Both the position numbers and the translations under genes were made by a program. A model generated the notes under the pieces. The model had not been told where the DNA came from and searched no databases. It saw only the letters and a list, made by a program, of their open reading frames with translations. 64,000 nt of DNA from Oceanimonas aquatica (GTDB taxonomy: Bacteria > Pseudomonadota > Gammaproteobacteria > Enterobacterales > Aeromonadaceae). Each line of letters opens with the position of its first letter. The first letter of the stretch is position 1. The stretch is taken from positions 124,001 through 188,000 of the forward strand of contig NZ_JAVBHX010000006.1 in the NCBI RefSeq assembly GCF_030732065.1, read 5' to 3'. Below are positions 8,247-17,628 of this stretch, in pieces.

Positions 8247-9347
8247 TTATTTCGCCAACAGGCGTTTGTGAGTATGAACGGACATGAGAATGCCAAATCC
8301 CGCCATCAGTGTCACCATGGAGGTACCGCCGAAGCTGATTAACGGCAGGGGCACCCCCACCACCGGCAGCAGGCCGCTGACCATGCCGATGTTGACGAAC
8401 ACGTACACGAAAAAGGTCAGGGTCAGGGCGCCGGCCAGCAGGCGGGGAAAGGCCCCCTGCGCCTGTACCGAGATCTGCAGGCCGCGGCCGATAATAAACA
8501 GGTACATCAGCATCAGCAGGCTGACCCCAACCAGGCCGAATTCCTCGGCCAGCACCGCGAAAATAAAGTCGGTATGGCGCTCGGGCAGGAACTCCAGCTG
8601 GGACTGGGTGCCGTGCAGCCAGCCCTTGCCCCACAGGCCGCCGGAGCCGATGGCAATCTTGGACTGAATGATATGATACCCGGCGCCCAGGGGGTCGCTT
8701 TCCGGGTTGAGCAGGGTCAGCACTCGTCGCTTCTGGTAGTCGTGCATCAGAAAGTACCAGAGCGCCGGCAGAAAGGCGGCCAGGCCCGCCAGCGCCAGCA
8801 GGATCAGCCGCCAGGGCAGGCCGGCGAGAAAGATCACGAACAGGCCGGAGGCGGCCACCAGCAGCGAGGTGCCCAGATCCGGCTGTTTGGCGATCAGCAG
8901 GGTGGGTACCATCACCAGCAAAAACGCCAGAAACACGTGCAGCAGGCCGGGAGGAAGGGGATAGCGGCTGATGTAGGCGGCAATGGTGATGGGCATGGCG
9001 AGCTTGAGGGCTTCCGATGGCTGAAAACGGAAACTGCCGATTTCCAGCCAGCGCTGGGCGCCCTTGCCGATGTCCCCCACCAGCAGCACCAGTACCAGCA
9101 GGAGCACCCCGATAATAAACACCGGCGGTGCCCAGCGGGCATAAAAGCTCGGGGAAAACTGGGCCAGTACCATCATGACGGTGAGCGACAGGCCGATACG
9201 CATGCCCTGGCGGGTGACCGCCTGCAGATCCTCACCGGTGGCGGAATAGAGGACCACCATGCTGGCGCCGAGCAGCAGCAGCAGGCCCGCCAGCAGCGGC
9301 CAGTCCAGGTGCAGGCGCTCTCCCAGAGTACGGCGATCATTGTTCAT
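8247..9347 (-). CDS. rodA: Rod-shape peptidoglycan glycosyltransferase RodA (MrdB)
   Basis: SEDS-family glycosyltransferase that polymerises lipid II during elongation, paired with PBP2. The 366-residue product has about ten membrane segments and the SEDS phrases [15 protein letters not shown] and, near the C-terminus, SFGGTSM. An in-frame extension upstream exists, but it lies in mrdA and has no family similarity; the ATG at 9347 ([19 protein letters not shown]) matches the usual start. It overlaps the end of mrdA by 11 bases, so the two partner proteins are translationally coupled and probably made in balance. Confidence 0.95.
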   Translation of the reverse strand: MNNDRRTLGERLHLDWPLLAGLLLLLGASMVVLYSATGEDLQAVTRQGMRIGLSLTVMMVLAQFSPSFYARWAPPVFIIGVLLLVLVLLVGDIGKGAQRWLEIGSFRFQPSEALKLAMPITIAAYISRYPLPPGLLHVFLAFLLVMVPTLLIAKQPDLGTSLLVAASGLFVIFLAGLPWRLILLALAGLAAFLPALWYFLMHDYQKRRVLTLLNPESDPLGAGYHIIQSKIAIGSGGLWGKGWLHGTQSQLEFLPERHTDFIFAVLAEEFGLVGVSLLMLMYLFIIGRGLQISVQAQGAFPRLLAGALTLTFFVYVFVNIGMVSGLLPVVGVPLPLISFGGTSMVTLMAGFGILMSVHTHKRLLAK

Positions 9348-11226
9348 GGGCGATGACTTCCTCGTTGGGCAGGGATTCCGGGGCCAGGTAGGCGTCGAGC
9401 ATGGCGCGGGCGATGGGGGCGGCGTGGGAGCTGCCGCCGCCGGCGTTTTCCAGCACCACCGACACCACCGCCTGTGGATTTTCAAAGGGCGCAAAGGCCA
9501 CGAACAGGGCGTTGTCGCGCAGGTGTTCGCGCAGGCTCTTGTGATCGTACTGCTGATTTTCCGCCAGGCTGAACACCTGAGCGGTGCCCGACTTGCCGCC
9601 GGCCACATAGGCGGTGTCCTTGAAGGCCTTGCGGGCCGTCCCTTCGCTGCCGTTCACCACCCGCCACATGCCGGTCAGGGCCACCTTCCAGTAGTTTTCC
9701 TGTTTAAGCCGAATGGGCTCGCCGTGGCTGATGGGCATGCTCACCTTGTTGCCGTTGAGCACGATGCCGTTGAGCAGGCGCGGATGCACGGTGTCGCCGT
9801 GATCCACCATGATGGAGGTGGCCCGGGCCAGCTGCAGCGGGGTGGCGGTCCAGTAGCCCTGGCCGATGCCCACCGAGATGGTGTCGCCCTGATACCAGGG
9901 CTGCTTGTGGCGGCGCTGTTTCCAGTCCCGGGACGGCATGGTGCCGGAGGCTTCCTCGTGCAGATCGATGCCCGAGGCCTGGCCAAAGCCAAAGCGGCTC
10001 ATGTAGTCGTGAATGGTGTCGATGCCGGTGCGGTAGGCCAGATCGTAGAAAAAGGTATCGGCGGAGATTTCGATGGCCCGGTACACGTCCATCCAGCCAT
10101 GGCCCCAGCGGCGCCAGTCGCGGAACTTGCGTTTGGTGTTGGGAATTTGAAAGTAGGGGCCCCCGAAATAGCGGGTGGAGGGCGTGATGGCGCCCTCGTT
10201 CAGGCCCATCACCGACATCATGGGCTTGACCGTGGAAGCCGGCGCGTAAATGCCCTGGCTGGCGCGGTTGATCAGCGGGCGATCCGGGTTTTGCAGAAGC
10301 GCCTTGTAGTCGGGGCTGCTGATGCCGTGCACGAACAGGTTGGGGTCGTAGCTGGGGTTGGACATGATGGCCAGCACCTGGCCGTCTTTCGGGGTCATCA
10401 GCACGATGGCACCGCGCTTGCCGTCCAGCAGTTTCTGGGCCTGTTGCTGCAGCTTGATGTCGAGGTTCAGATAAATGTCACTGCCGGGCACCGGCGGCTC
10501 GTATTTCAGGGTGCGGATCACCCGGCCCCGGTTGTTGACCTCCACTTCCTGATAACCGACGTGGCCGTGCAGCAGATCCTCGTAATAGCGCTCCACGCCC
10601 AGCTTGCCGATGTCGCGGGTGGCGGCGTAGTTGGCCAGCTTGTTGTCTTCCCCGAGGCGGTCCAGATCCCGGTCGTTGATCTTGGCCATGTAACCCAGCA
10701 CGTGGGTCAGGGTGTCCTTGTAGGGATAATGGCGCTTGAGATAGGCCTCGATGGCGGCGCCGGGAAATTTGTGTTGGTTGATGCTGAAGCGGGCCACCTG
10801 CTGTTCGTCCAGCCGGTTGACCAGTACCACGGGGTTAAACCGGCGCTGGCGGCGTACGTCCTGAAAAAAGCGCTCGCGAATGTCGGGATCCAGCCCCAGC
10901 AGCTCGATCAGACCGTCGACGGTGGCGTCCAGATCCGCCACCTTTTCCGGGGTGATTTCCAGGCTGTAAATGGGCCGGTTCTCCGCCAGCAGCACGCCGT
11001 TGCGATCGTAGATCAGGCCCCGGGTGGGGGCGATGGGCACGACCTTGATGCGGTTGTCGTTGGAGCGGGTCTGGTAGCTCTGGTGCTGGTTGACCTGCAG
11101 GTGATAGAGGTTGGCAAACAGCACGCCCATCAGCAGTACGATACCGATAAAGGACACCAGAGTGCGGCGCCAGTGCAAGGAAGACTCGGCGACATGGTCG
11201 CGCATTTTTACCCGGGACCTGGCCAT
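9337..11226 (-). CDS. mrdA: Penicillin-binding protein 2 (MrdA)
   Basis: Class B transpeptidase of the elongasome. The 629 residues show a cytoplasmic N-terminus, one membrane anchor (about 22-42), the dimerisation/pedestal domain, and a transpeptidase domain with Ser331 in STVK, SAD near 389 and KSGTAQ near 549. Length and spacing match E. coli PBP2. It begins 3 nt after rlmH and overlaps rodA by 11 bases. No insertion or loss at the active site is seen. The long open frame on the opposite strand of this gene is a composition artefact. Confidence 0.96.
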   Translation of the reverse strand: MARSRVKMRDHVAESSLHWRRTLVSFIGIVLLMGVLFANLYHLQVNQHQSYQTRSNDNRIKVVPIAPTRGLIYDRNGVLLAENRPIYSLEITPEKVADLDATVDGLIELLGLDPDIRERFFQDVRRQRRFNPVVLVNRLDEQQVARFSINQHKFPGAAIEAYLKRHYPYKDTLTHVLGYMAKINDRDLDRLGEDNKLANYAATRDIGKLGVERYYEDLLHGHVGYQEVEVNNRGRVIRTLKYEPPVPGSDIYLNLDIKLQQQAQKLLDGKRGAIVLMTPKDGQVLAIMSNPSYDPNLFVHGISSPDYKALLQNPDRPLINRASQGIYAPASTVKPMMSVMGLNEGAITPSTRYFGGPYFQIPNTKRKFRDWRRWGHGWMDVYRAIEISADTFFYDLAYRTGIDTIHDYMSRFGFGQASGIDLHEEASGTMPSRDWKQRRHKQPWYQGDTISVGIGQGYWTATPLQLARATSIMVDHGDTVHPRLLNGIVLNGNKVSMPISHGEPIRLKQENYWKVALTGMWRVVNGSEGTARKAFKDTAYVAGGKSGTAQVFSLAENQQYDHKSLREHLRDNALFVAFAPFENPQAVVSVVLENAGGGSSHAAPIARAMLDAYLAPESLPNEEVIAHEQ

Positions 11227-11229
11227 GAC

Positions 11230-11700
11230 TTACTCGCGGTGGTAGGGGTGGTTGTTGTTGATGCTCCATGCGCGGTAGAGGCTTTCTGCCGCCACTACCC
11301 GCACCAGGGGGTGGGGCAGGGTCAGCGGCGACAGCGACCAGCTTTGCTCGGCCGCGGCCTTGCATGCCGGTGCCAGCCCTTCGGGGCCGCCAATGAGGAT
11401 GGCCACGTCGCGACCGTCGTGCTGCCAGCGGGTGAGCTGACCGGCCAGTTGTTCCGTGGTCCAGGGTTTGCCGGGAATGTCGAGGGTAACAATACACGCC
11501 GACTTGCTCACGGCGGCCAGCATCTGTTCGCCTTCCTTGTACAGAATGCGATCGATGTCGGCATTCTTGCCGCGCTTGCCGGCGGCAATTTCAACCAGTT
11601 CCAGGGGCATGTCCCGGGGAAAGCGGCGCTGATATTCCTGAAAGCCCGTGGTTACCCAGGCCGGCATTCTGGTGCCGACCGCCACCAGCTGCAGCTTCAT
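11230..11700 (-). CDS. rlmH: 23S rRNA pseudouridine-1915 N3-methyltransferase RlmH
   Basis: SPOUT-family methyltransferase that modifies pseudouridine 1915 in helix 69 of 23S rRNA on the 70S ribosome. The 156-residue product has the knot motifs LIGGPEG (about 103-109) and the C-terminal [13 protein letters not shown] and [15 protein letters not shown], as in E. coli RlmH (YbeA). Its ATG overlaps the rsfS stop by four bases (ATGA). It is followed 3 nt later by mrdA, linking ribosome maturation and cell-wall genes on one transcript as in E. coli. Confidence 0.96.
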   Translation of the reverse strand: MKLQLVAVGTRMPAWVTTGFQEYQRRFPRDMPLELVEIAAGKRGKNADIDRILYKEGEQMLAAVSKSACIVTLDIPGKPWTTEQLAGQLTRWQHDGRDVAILIGGPEGLAPACKAAAEQSWSLSPLTLPHPLVRVVAAESLYRAWSINNNHPYHRE

Positions 11701-12041
11701 CCGGCCATGGCTCCGGCCGTGCTGCCGCCCCAGAGTTTTTCCAGCTGATAGAAGTCACGGGTTTCTTCCTGCATCACATGCACGATGGCGTCACCCAGGT
11801 CTACCAGTACCCACTCACCCGCGCCCTGGCCTTCAATACCCAGCAGATTCAGGCCGGCGTGCTTGGCCTCGGTGGCCAGGTGATCGGCAATGGAGTTGAC
11901 GTGGCGGCTGGAGTTGCCGGAGCAGATGATCATGCAGTCGGTGATGGTGGATTTGCCGGTGACGTCCAGTACACGAATATCACGGGCCTTGAGATCGTCC
12001 AGTTTGTCGACGATAAAGTCGTGCAGTTCTTTGTCTTGCAA
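11697..12041 (-). CDS. rsfS: Ribosomal silencing factor RsfS
   Basis: Binds ribosomal protein uL14 and blocks subunit joining in stationary phase. The 114 residues carry the family features [17 protein letters not shown] and the C-terminal [17 protein letters not shown]. The start is TTG at 12041, supported by a strong ribosome site (GGAGAAGG) at the right distance and by the aligned N-terminus [18 protein letters not shown]. It overlaps rlmH by four bases and lies 32 nt downstream of nadD. A later ATG start would remove the conserved N-terminal helix. Confidence 0.95.
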   Translation of the reverse strand: MQDKELHDFIVDKLDDLKARDIRVLDVTGKSTITDCMIICSGNSSRHVNSIADHLATEAKHAGLNLLGIEGQGAGEWVLVDLGDAIVHVMQEETRDFYQLEKLWGGSTAGAMAG

Positions 12042-12073
12042 GAGTGCCTTCTCCTCGGTGAAACAACGTCAGA

Positions 12074-12721
12074 TTATACCACGGACCCGGTATAGAGTCC
12101 CTGTTGTCGAATATAGTTCGCTACCGCATCCGGCAACAAATATTGCGGATTGTTCCCGCGGCGTACACCCTCGCGGATCTGGGTGGATGACACCTCCAGC
12201 TCCGGGTTGTCGAGCAGAAAAATATGCCCGGCGGGGGTGCGGTGCAGGCGTTCACGATCCTGGGTGCCGTGGTTCTGGTAGAGCTGCTCAAGGGTGTCGT
12301 CAAAGGTAGGTTTCCACCCGGGCCTGTGGCTCACCACCAGGTGGGCATGTTCCAGCAGCTCCTGCCAGCGGTGCCATTTATTCAGGCTGCACAGTGAGTC
12401 CATGCCCATGATAAAGCACAGCGGCTGCTGGCCCAGCTCGGCGCGCAGCTCGATCAGGGTGTCGATGGTATAGGACGGCGTGGTGCGGTTAAGCTCGCGC
12501 TCATCTACCGTCAGCCCCGGCGTGGCTGCCGCCGCCAGCCGGGCCATGGCCAGCCGGTGCTTTGGTGCGCTGTCCGGCGTGGCCCTGTGGGGCGGAATAT
12601 GGTTGGGCAACAGCCGCACTTCACTCAGGCCCAGTTGCTCCTGGGCCTGAATGGCGGTGCGCAGATGGCCGACGTGAATGGGGTCAAAGGTACCCCCCAG
12701 TAATCCGATGGGTGCAGTCAT
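12074..12721 (-). CDS. nadD: Nicotinate-nucleotide adenylyltransferase NadD
   Basis: Adenylates nicotinate mononucleotide to deamido-NAD in NAD synthesis. The 215-residue product has the nucleotidyltransferase motif GGTFDPIHVGHLR (residues 9-21, T/HxGH type) and the C-terminal SSTQIR motif that closes the active site. The ATG overlaps the holA stop by four bases (ATGA), and rsfS follows after 32 nt, matching the holA-nadD-rsfS order of E. coli except for the absence of cobC. No unusual feature. Confidence 0.96.
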   Translation of the reverse strand: MTAPIGLLGGTFDPIHVGHLRTAIQAQEQLGLSEVRLLPNHIPPHRATPDSAPKHRLAMARLAAAATPGLTVDERELNRTTPSYTIDTLIELRAELGQQPLCFIMGMDSLCSLNKWHRWQELLEHAHLVVSHRPGWKPTFDDTLEQLYQNHGTQDRERLHRTPAGHIFLLDNPELEVSSTQIREGVRRGNNPQYLLPDAVANYIRQQGLYTGSVV

Positions 12722-13740
12722 GGCAATATGATGGGTGTGTTGTCGTCAAAAAATCCGACGCACAGGGCCTGCAGCCAGCGCCAGGCGCTGTCGTCATCAA
12801 ATGCCGCCACGGCAGCATCGGCGGCGGCCAGCATGCGCGAGAGCGCGTCGAGCTTGGGGGCGCTGAGCCGGTTCAGCGCCGTTTGCATCAGCGGCTGGCG
12901 GCTGGACCACACATGCAGGGCGGCCGCCGCCTGGTGAAAGGACTGGCCGTCCGTCAGTGCCATCTGCAGGCTTTGCAGGGTGGTGAGCTCTTTCGCCAGC
13001 AAATGGCAGAGCATGCCCGCTTCCACCCCTTCCTGGCGCAGTTGCAGCAAAATGCGGCAGCCCCGTTTGACCTTGCCCTGCAGCAGGGGATCCAGCAGCT
13101 GAAAAGGGTTGAAGTGATAATGGGGCTGCACGTGCTGCTGCAGCGCCTGCAATGTCAGCGGCTGGGGCAGGCTGAGAAGGGCCAGCTTTTCAATTTCTCC
13201 GGCGGCGGCCAGCAGGTTGCCCTCAAAGGCCAGGGTCAGCCAGTGCAGGGCATCGGGCTCGGCGCTCAGGTGATGGCGGCGCAGGCGCAGTTCCAGCCAG
13301 CGCGCCAGGTGGCGGGCGTCCGGCGTGAACACCGGCACCACCGGGCCGGCCTCGGCCAGGGCCTTGTACCAGGCGGTTTTCTGCTGTTGCTGATTGAGGC
13401 GGGGGCCGCTTATCAGCAGCAGCAGATCGGGGTGGCACTGGCGCAGCAGCTCACGCAGCCGGTCCGAGCCGGTGCGATCCAGCTTGTCGGGCAGGGTCAG
13501 CTCGATGATCTGCCGGCTGCTGAACAGGCTCAGGGTCTGGCTCGCATCAAAAATGGCGTCCCAGTCCAGGCCGTCGTCGGCATCGAACTTGTGGCGCTCG
13601 TCAAAGCCCTGGGCCCGGGCGGCCCGGCGCAGCTCGTCGAGGGCTTCCTGTTTGAGCAGGGGCTCGTCGCCATAAATGAAATAGCAGGGCGCGAGCCCTG
13701 CCTGAAGATGTTTGCCCAGTTGCTCGGGATAGAGACGCAT
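12718..13740 (-). CDS. holA: DNA polymerase III subunit delta HolA
   Basis: Delta subunit of the clamp loader, which opens the beta clamp. The 340 residues begin MRLYPEQLGKHLQAGLAPCYFIYGDEPLL, the family start, followed by a degenerate AAA+ fold and the C-terminal helical collar domain. As in other delta subunits there is no functional P-loop. Its ATG shares one base with the lptE stop codon and it overlaps nadD by four bases, so it is translated within a tightly packed operon. Confidence 0.95.
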   Translation of the reverse strand: MRLYPEQLGKHLQAGLAPCYFIYGDEPLLKQEALDELRRAARAQGFDERHKFDADDGLDWDAIFDASQTLSLFSSRQIIELTLPDKLDRTGSDRLRELLRQCHPDLLLLISGPRLNQQQQKTAWYKALAEAGPVVPVFTPDARHLARWLELRLRRHHLSAEPDALHWLTLAFEGNLLAAAGEIEKLALLSLPQPLTLQALQQHVQPHYHFNPFQLLDPLLQGKVKRGCRILLQLRQEGVEAGMLCHLLAKELTTLQSLQMALTDGQSFHQAAAALHVWSSRQPLMQTALNRLSAPKLDALSRMLAAADAAVAAFDDDSAWRWLQALCVGFFDDNTPIILP

Positions 13741-14228
13741 CAGAACGACAGGCGGCTCAGCTGACGCAAAATCTGCTCGGCGGCCTCGTGCTCCATCTGC
13801 TCCCGCAGCTGCTGCTGTTCCCGGCTGGAGGCCAGGGCCTGGGCCGACTTGTCGAGAAAGCTGCGGTTAAAGGCTACGTTAAAGACCTGGCGCGGCTCGT
13901 CGGGCATGTCGAGAGTAAAGCGGGTACCAAAGCGCATGGCGTATTCCAGGGTATCGCCCCTGGGGTTGACCGAGGCGGTGGTGTTGGCCTGGCCCACGCC
14001 TGAGATGGTCAGTACCGGGGTGTCGCCGTCGTTCTCCACCAGTACCACGCCGGCGCGCAGCAGCCGGGCCGACACCAGCCGGTAGAACTGGGTCTTGTCG
14101 TCACCGCTGAGTACCAGCCGTTGCAGCTCGGGCGGCAGGTTGTCGCCGCTTCTGAGCTGAAAGCCACAACCGGTGATCAGCATCAGGGTCAGTGACAACA
14201 GCACAATGGCCTTGATTCGAGTGAGCAT
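13740..14228 (-). CDS. lptE: LPS-assembly lipoprotein LptE
   Basis: Outer-membrane lipoprotein that plugs the LptD barrel and helps insert lipopolysaccharide. The 162-residue product has lipobox LITGC followed by GFQLR, which is typical of LptE. The ATG at 14228 is preceded by AAGGAG at good spacing; an in-frame extension to 14303 runs into the palindromic spacer and lacks a ribosome site. It shares one base with the holA start. It lies 89 bp downstream of leuS, across a long GTGAGG-type hairpin, in the usual leuS-lptE-holA order. Confidence 0.93.
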   Translation of the reverse strand: MLTRIKAIVLLSLTLMLITGCGFQLRSGDNLPPELQRLVLSGDDKTQFYRLVSARLLRAGVVLVENDGDTPVLTISGVGQANTTASVNPRGDTLEYAMRFGTRFTLDMPDEPRQVFNVAFNRSFLDKSAQALASSREQQQLREQMEHEAAEQILRQLSRLSF

Positions 14229-14243
14229 AACTACTCCTTGATT

Positions 14244-14312
14244 CACCGTGAGGAGTGAAGGGTGAGGAGTGAGGTGTTTTCTCCTCACTCCTTTCTTCAT
14301 CACTCCTCACCG
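14244..14312. repeat. Long GTGAGGAGT palindrome between leuS and lptE
   Basis: Left arm 14247-14274 carries GTGAGGAGTGA twice; right arm 14281-14312 carries CTCCTCACTCC and CACTCCTCACC. The arms pair for more than 20 bases with only a 6-nt loop region. It starts 6 nt after the leuS stop on the minus strand and lies within the operon, so readthrough must occur. Confidence 0.75.
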
Positions 14313-14317
14313 TCTGG

Positions 14318-16897
14318 TCAGTTGGCTACTATGTTCAGCAGCTTGCCCGGTACGTAAATCACCTTGCGAATGGTCTTGCCATCCAGGTGACGGGCGACGT
14401 TGTCGTCGGCCTTGCCGGCACGTTCAACCGCGTCCTTGTCGGCATCGGCGGGCACGGTGATCTTGCCCCGTACCTTGCCGTTGACCTGTACCACCACCAG
14501 TTTCTCGTCTTCCACCAGGGCGTCGGCGTCCACGATCGGCCACTGGGCGTGGTCGATGTCGTCGTGGCCCAGGGCGCGCCACAGCTCAAAGCAGGTGTGC
14601 GGCACTATGGGGTGCAGCATCACTACCACGGCTTCCAGCGCTTCCTGCAGCAGGGCACGGTTCTGCTCGTCGCTCATGTCCACCTTGGCCAGGTGGTTAA
14701 GCAGCTCCATGATGGCGGCGATGGCGGTGTTGAAGGTCTGGCGGCGGCCGATGTCGTCGCTCACCTTGCTGATGGTCTTGTGCACTTCCCGGCGCAGGGT
14801 TTTCTGGGCACCGTTCAGGCCGGTCAGGCTCAGGGCCGGGGCGGCGCCGTGGGACTGGTGCTCAAACACCAGCTTCCACACCCGCTTGAGGAAGCGCTGA
14901 GCGCCTTCCACACCGGAGTCGGACCATTCCAGGGTCATGTCGGCGGGGGAGGCGAACATCATGAACAGACGCACGGTGTCGGCGCCGTACTTGTCCACCA
15001 TCACCTGGGGGTCGATGCCGTTGTTCTTGGACTTGGACATCTTGGTCATGCCGGTGTGCACCAGCTCGCGGCCGTCGGCGTCCATGGCCTTTTTGATGCG
15101 GCCCTTTTCATCCCGCTCCACGGTCACGTCCAGCGGGCTCACCCAGGTGCGGGCACCCTTGTCGTCGGTGTGGTAGAAGGCATCGGCCAGCACCATGCCC
15201 TGGCACAGCAGGCGCTTGAACGGCTCGTCGGATTCCACCAGGCCGGTGTCGCGCAGCAGCTTGTGGAAGAAGCGGGCATAGAGCAGGTGCATACAGGCGT
15301 GCTCGATGCCGCCGATGTACTGATCCACCGGCAGCCAGTAGTTGGCCTTTTCCACGTCCAGCATGCCCTGGTCGTATTCCGGGCTGCAGTAGCGGGCGTA
15401 GTACCAGGACGACTCCATAAAGGTGTCGAAGGTGTCGGTTTCACGCAACGCCGGCTGGCCCTTGTAAGTAGTCTTGGCCCACTCGGGATCGGCCTTGATC
15501 GGGCTCTGAATGCCGTCCATCACCACGTCTTCCGGCAGGATCACCGGCAGGCTGTCTTCCGGCGCGCCGACCACTGAGCCGTCTTCCAGGTTGAGCATGG
15601 GAATGGGCGCACCCCAGTAACGCTGGCGGCTGACACCCCAGTCGCGCAGACGGAAGTTGACGGTCTTGTGGCCCAGACCTTTTTCTTCCAGGGTTTTGGC
15701 AATGGCGTCAAAGGCCTGCTCGAAGTTGAGGCCGTCGAACTCAGCAGAGTGGAACAGCACGCCTTTTTCGGTATAGGCCTCGCTGCTTACATCCAGCTCG
15801 CTGCCGTCGGCGGGTTTGATCACGGGTACTATGTCGAGGCCGTATTTGCCGGCAAACTCATAGTCGCGTTGATCGTGGGCGGGTACCGCCATCACGGCGC
15901 CGGAGCCGTAATCCATCAGCACGAAGTTGGCGACCCACACCGGCACCTGCTTGCCGGTGAGCGGGTGTACCGCCATCAGACCGGTGGCCATGCCTTTTTT
16001 CTCCATGGTGGCCATCTCGGCCTCGGCGACCTTGTTGTGCTTGCAGTCGTCGATAAAGGCGGCCAGCTCCGGATTGTTTTCGGCGGCCTTGGCGGCCAGC
16101 GGGTGGCCGGCGGCAATACCCACGTAGGTGACGCCGAACAGGGTGTCGGGACGGGTGGTGTAGACCTCGAAGCTGTCGTCGCTACCGGCCACGTCAAAGC
16201 GCAGGGTCACGCCCTCGCTGCGGCCAATCCAGTTACGCTGCATGGTCTTGACCTGCTCGGGCCAGCCTTCCAGCTCGTCGATGTCGCGCAGCAGCTCGTC
16301 GGCGTATTCGGTGATCTTGATAAACCACTGGGGAATTTCCTTTTGCTCCACCGGGGTGTCGCAGCGCCAGCAGCAGCCGTCGTTGACCTGTTCGTTGGCA
16401 AGCACGGTTTCGTCGTTGGGGCACCAGTTCACCGAAGAGGTCTTCTTGTACACCAGGCCTTTTTCATACAGCTTGGTAAAGAACCATTGCTCCCAGCGGT
16501 AGTATTCCGGCGTACAGGTGGCCAGCTCCCGGTCCCAGTCGTATCCAAAGCCCAGTCGCTTGAGCTGGTTTTTCATATAATCGATGTTTTCGTAGGTCCA
16601 GGGTGCCGGCGCCGTCTTGTTGTTGATGGCGGCGTTTTCGGCGGGCAGGCCAAAGGCGTCCCAACCAATGGGCTGGAGCACGTTTTTACCCTGAAGCCGT
16701 TGATAGCGAGAGATAACGTCGCCTATGGTGTAGTTACGGACGTGCCCCATATGTAGCCGACCTGAAGGGTAGGGGAACATCGACAGGCAATAGAACTTGT
16801 CTTTGCCGGCTTGCTCCGTGGCCTTGAAGGTCTGCTGCTCGTCCCAGTGGCGTTGCACCTGGGGCTCGATATTCTGGGGATTGTATTGCTCTTGCAT
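14318..16897 (-). CDS. leuS: Leucyl-tRNA synthetase LeuS
   Basis: Charges tRNA-Leu. The 859-residue class I synthetase has the HIGH-type motif [15 protein letters not shown] (about 42-56), a CP1 editing domain including the threonine-rich TTRPDT, a zinc-binding loop region ([13 protein letters not shown]) and KMSKS near residue 620. The ATG at 16897 ([15 protein letters not shown]) has GGAC at ribosome-site distance and matches the family; a 17-residue upstream extension is in frame but unsupported. Divergent from ybeL across 115 bp. It is the first gene of the long run through lptE and holA to rlmH and mrdA. Confidence 0.97.
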   Translation of the reverse strand: MQEQYNPQNIEPQVQRHWDEQQTFKATEQAGKDKFYCLSMFPYPSGRLHMGHVRNYTIGDVISRYQRLQGKNVLQPIGWDAFGLPAENAAINNKTAPAPWTYENIDYMKNQLKRLGFGYDWDRELATCTPEYYRWEQWFFTKLYEKGLVYKKTSSVNWCPNDETVLANEQVNDGCCWRCDTPVEQKEIPQWFIKITEYADELLRDIDELEGWPEQVKTMQRNWIGRSEGVTLRFDVAGSDDSFEVYTTRPDTLFGVTYVGIAAGHPLAAKAAENNPELAAFIDDCKHNKVAEAEMATMEKKGMATGLMAVHPLTGKQVPVWVANFVLMDYGSGAVMAVPAHDQRDYEFAGKYGLDIVPVIKPADGSELDVSSEAYTEKGVLFHSAEFDGLNFEQAFDAIAKTLEEKGLGHKTVNFRLRDWGVSRQRYWGAPIPMLNLEDGSVVGAPEDSLPVILPEDVVMDGIQSPIKADPEWAKTTYKGQPALRETDTFDTFMESSWYYARYCSPEYDQGMLDVEKANYWLPVDQYIGGIEHACMHLLYARFFHKLLRDTGLVESDEPFKRLLCQGMVLADAFYHTDDKGARTWVSPLDVTVERDEKGRIKKAMDADGRELVHTGMTKMSKSKNNGIDPQVMVDKYGADTVRLFMMFASPADMTLEWSDSGVEGAQRFLKRVWKLVFEHQSHGAAPALSLTGLNGAQKTLRREVHKTISKVSDDIGRRQTFNTAIAAIMELLNHLAKVDMSDEQNRALLQEALEAVVVMLHPIVPHTCFELWRALGHDDIDHAQWPIVDADALVEDEKLVVVQVNGKVRGKITVPADADKDAVERAGKADDNVARHLDGKTIRKVIYVPGKLLNIVAN

Positions 16898-17012
16898 TAT
16901 GACGTCCGGTTCCGTAAATGAGTGGTAACACCAGCGATAAATCGGCATAGAATACCCTAGGGGGTAGCAAGCAACAATAGTTCACCCCGGCCCTGCCTGA
17001 GAGGATAAAGCC

Positions 17013-17498
17013 ATGAGCGAGCAAGACGACAAGCACAAAAAAGGTTACGACGCCTTTGTGGAAGAGCTGCAGCGCCAGTGGGAGATGGCGGAAACCACCA
17101 CCCTGCGCGAAGCGGTGGAAAAAACCCAGGCCTACATGGAAGCGGCGGGGGATCTGACCAAGGACGAGCTGGCGCTGATCGCCGAGTATGTGAAGCGGGA
17201 TCTGGCTGCCTTTGGCGATGAAAAGGGCGGCTTTCGCGATAGCCTGTTTTACCGGCGCATCAGCGAAACCGTGTGGGGCTGGCTGGCCGGCGTGACCGAC
17301 AAGAGCCAGCTGGAATGGCAGGAGCTAAGTGAAGATCTGGCCCATCACGGTGAATATCAGGCCGGCGAGGTAGTGGGGCCGGGCCTGTACGATTGTACCC
17401 TGTGCGCTCACCGCCACGAAGTCACGCACCCGGTAACCCTGACCACCTGCCTGGAGTGCGGCCATCATTCCTTTATTCGCCATCCGCTCACACCCTGA
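17013..17498 (+). CDS. ybeL: Zinc-ribbon protein YbeL (DUF1451)
   Basis: A 161-residue cytoplasmic protein of the YbeL/DUF1451 family: a helical, charged N-terminal part and a C-terminal zinc ribbon with CxxC pairs in CTLCAH and CLECGH (about residues 129-152). The function is unknown. A clear AGAGGA ribosome site precedes the ATG. It is divergent from leuS, as in E. coli, and followed by a MITE-like palindrome. Nothing in the sequence indicates a ligand beyond the likely zinc. Confidence 0.93.
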   Translation: MSEQDDKHKKGYDAFVEELQRQWEMAETTTLREAVEKTQAYMEAAGDLTKDELALIAEYVKRDLAAFGDEKGGFRDSLFYRRISETVWGWLAGVTDKSQLEWQELSEDLAHHGEYQAGEVVGPGLYDCTLCAHRHEVTHPVTLTTCLECGHHSFIRHPLTP

Positions 17499-17516
17499 GG
17501 ACAGTTACGGAATACC

Positions 17517-17617
17517 GTCACTCCGGGCTTGACCCGGAGTCCATCGCATAAAGCGCAGTTCCCAGCAAACTACACCCTTGTCTGCAGTATGGATTCCGGC
17601 TCAAGGGCCGGAATGAC
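17517..17617. repeat. MITE-like palindromic element between ybeL and lnt
   Basis: About 101 bp flanked by inverted ends: GTCACTCCGGGCTTGACCC at the left and the complement of GTCATTCCGGCCCTTGAGCC at the right, matching over about 28 bases with one gap. Each end is itself a small hairpin (CTCCGGG/CCCGGAG and TTCCGGC/GCCGGAA). This form is widespread between proteobacterial genes. No coding potential inside. Confidence 0.7.
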
Positions 17618-17628
17618 TACCTCTGTGG

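Noticed and set aside
9259-11748. An 829-codon open frame on the + strand opposite mrdA and rlmH
   Set aside because: It is antisense to two certain genes, has low-complexity Gly/His/Val/Gln composition and no ribosome site; it results from strong codon-position GC bias.
16953-16966. TACCCTAGGGGGTA palindrome in the leuS-ybeL spacer
   Set aside because: Short, matches no regulator consensus I can name, and could occur by chance.
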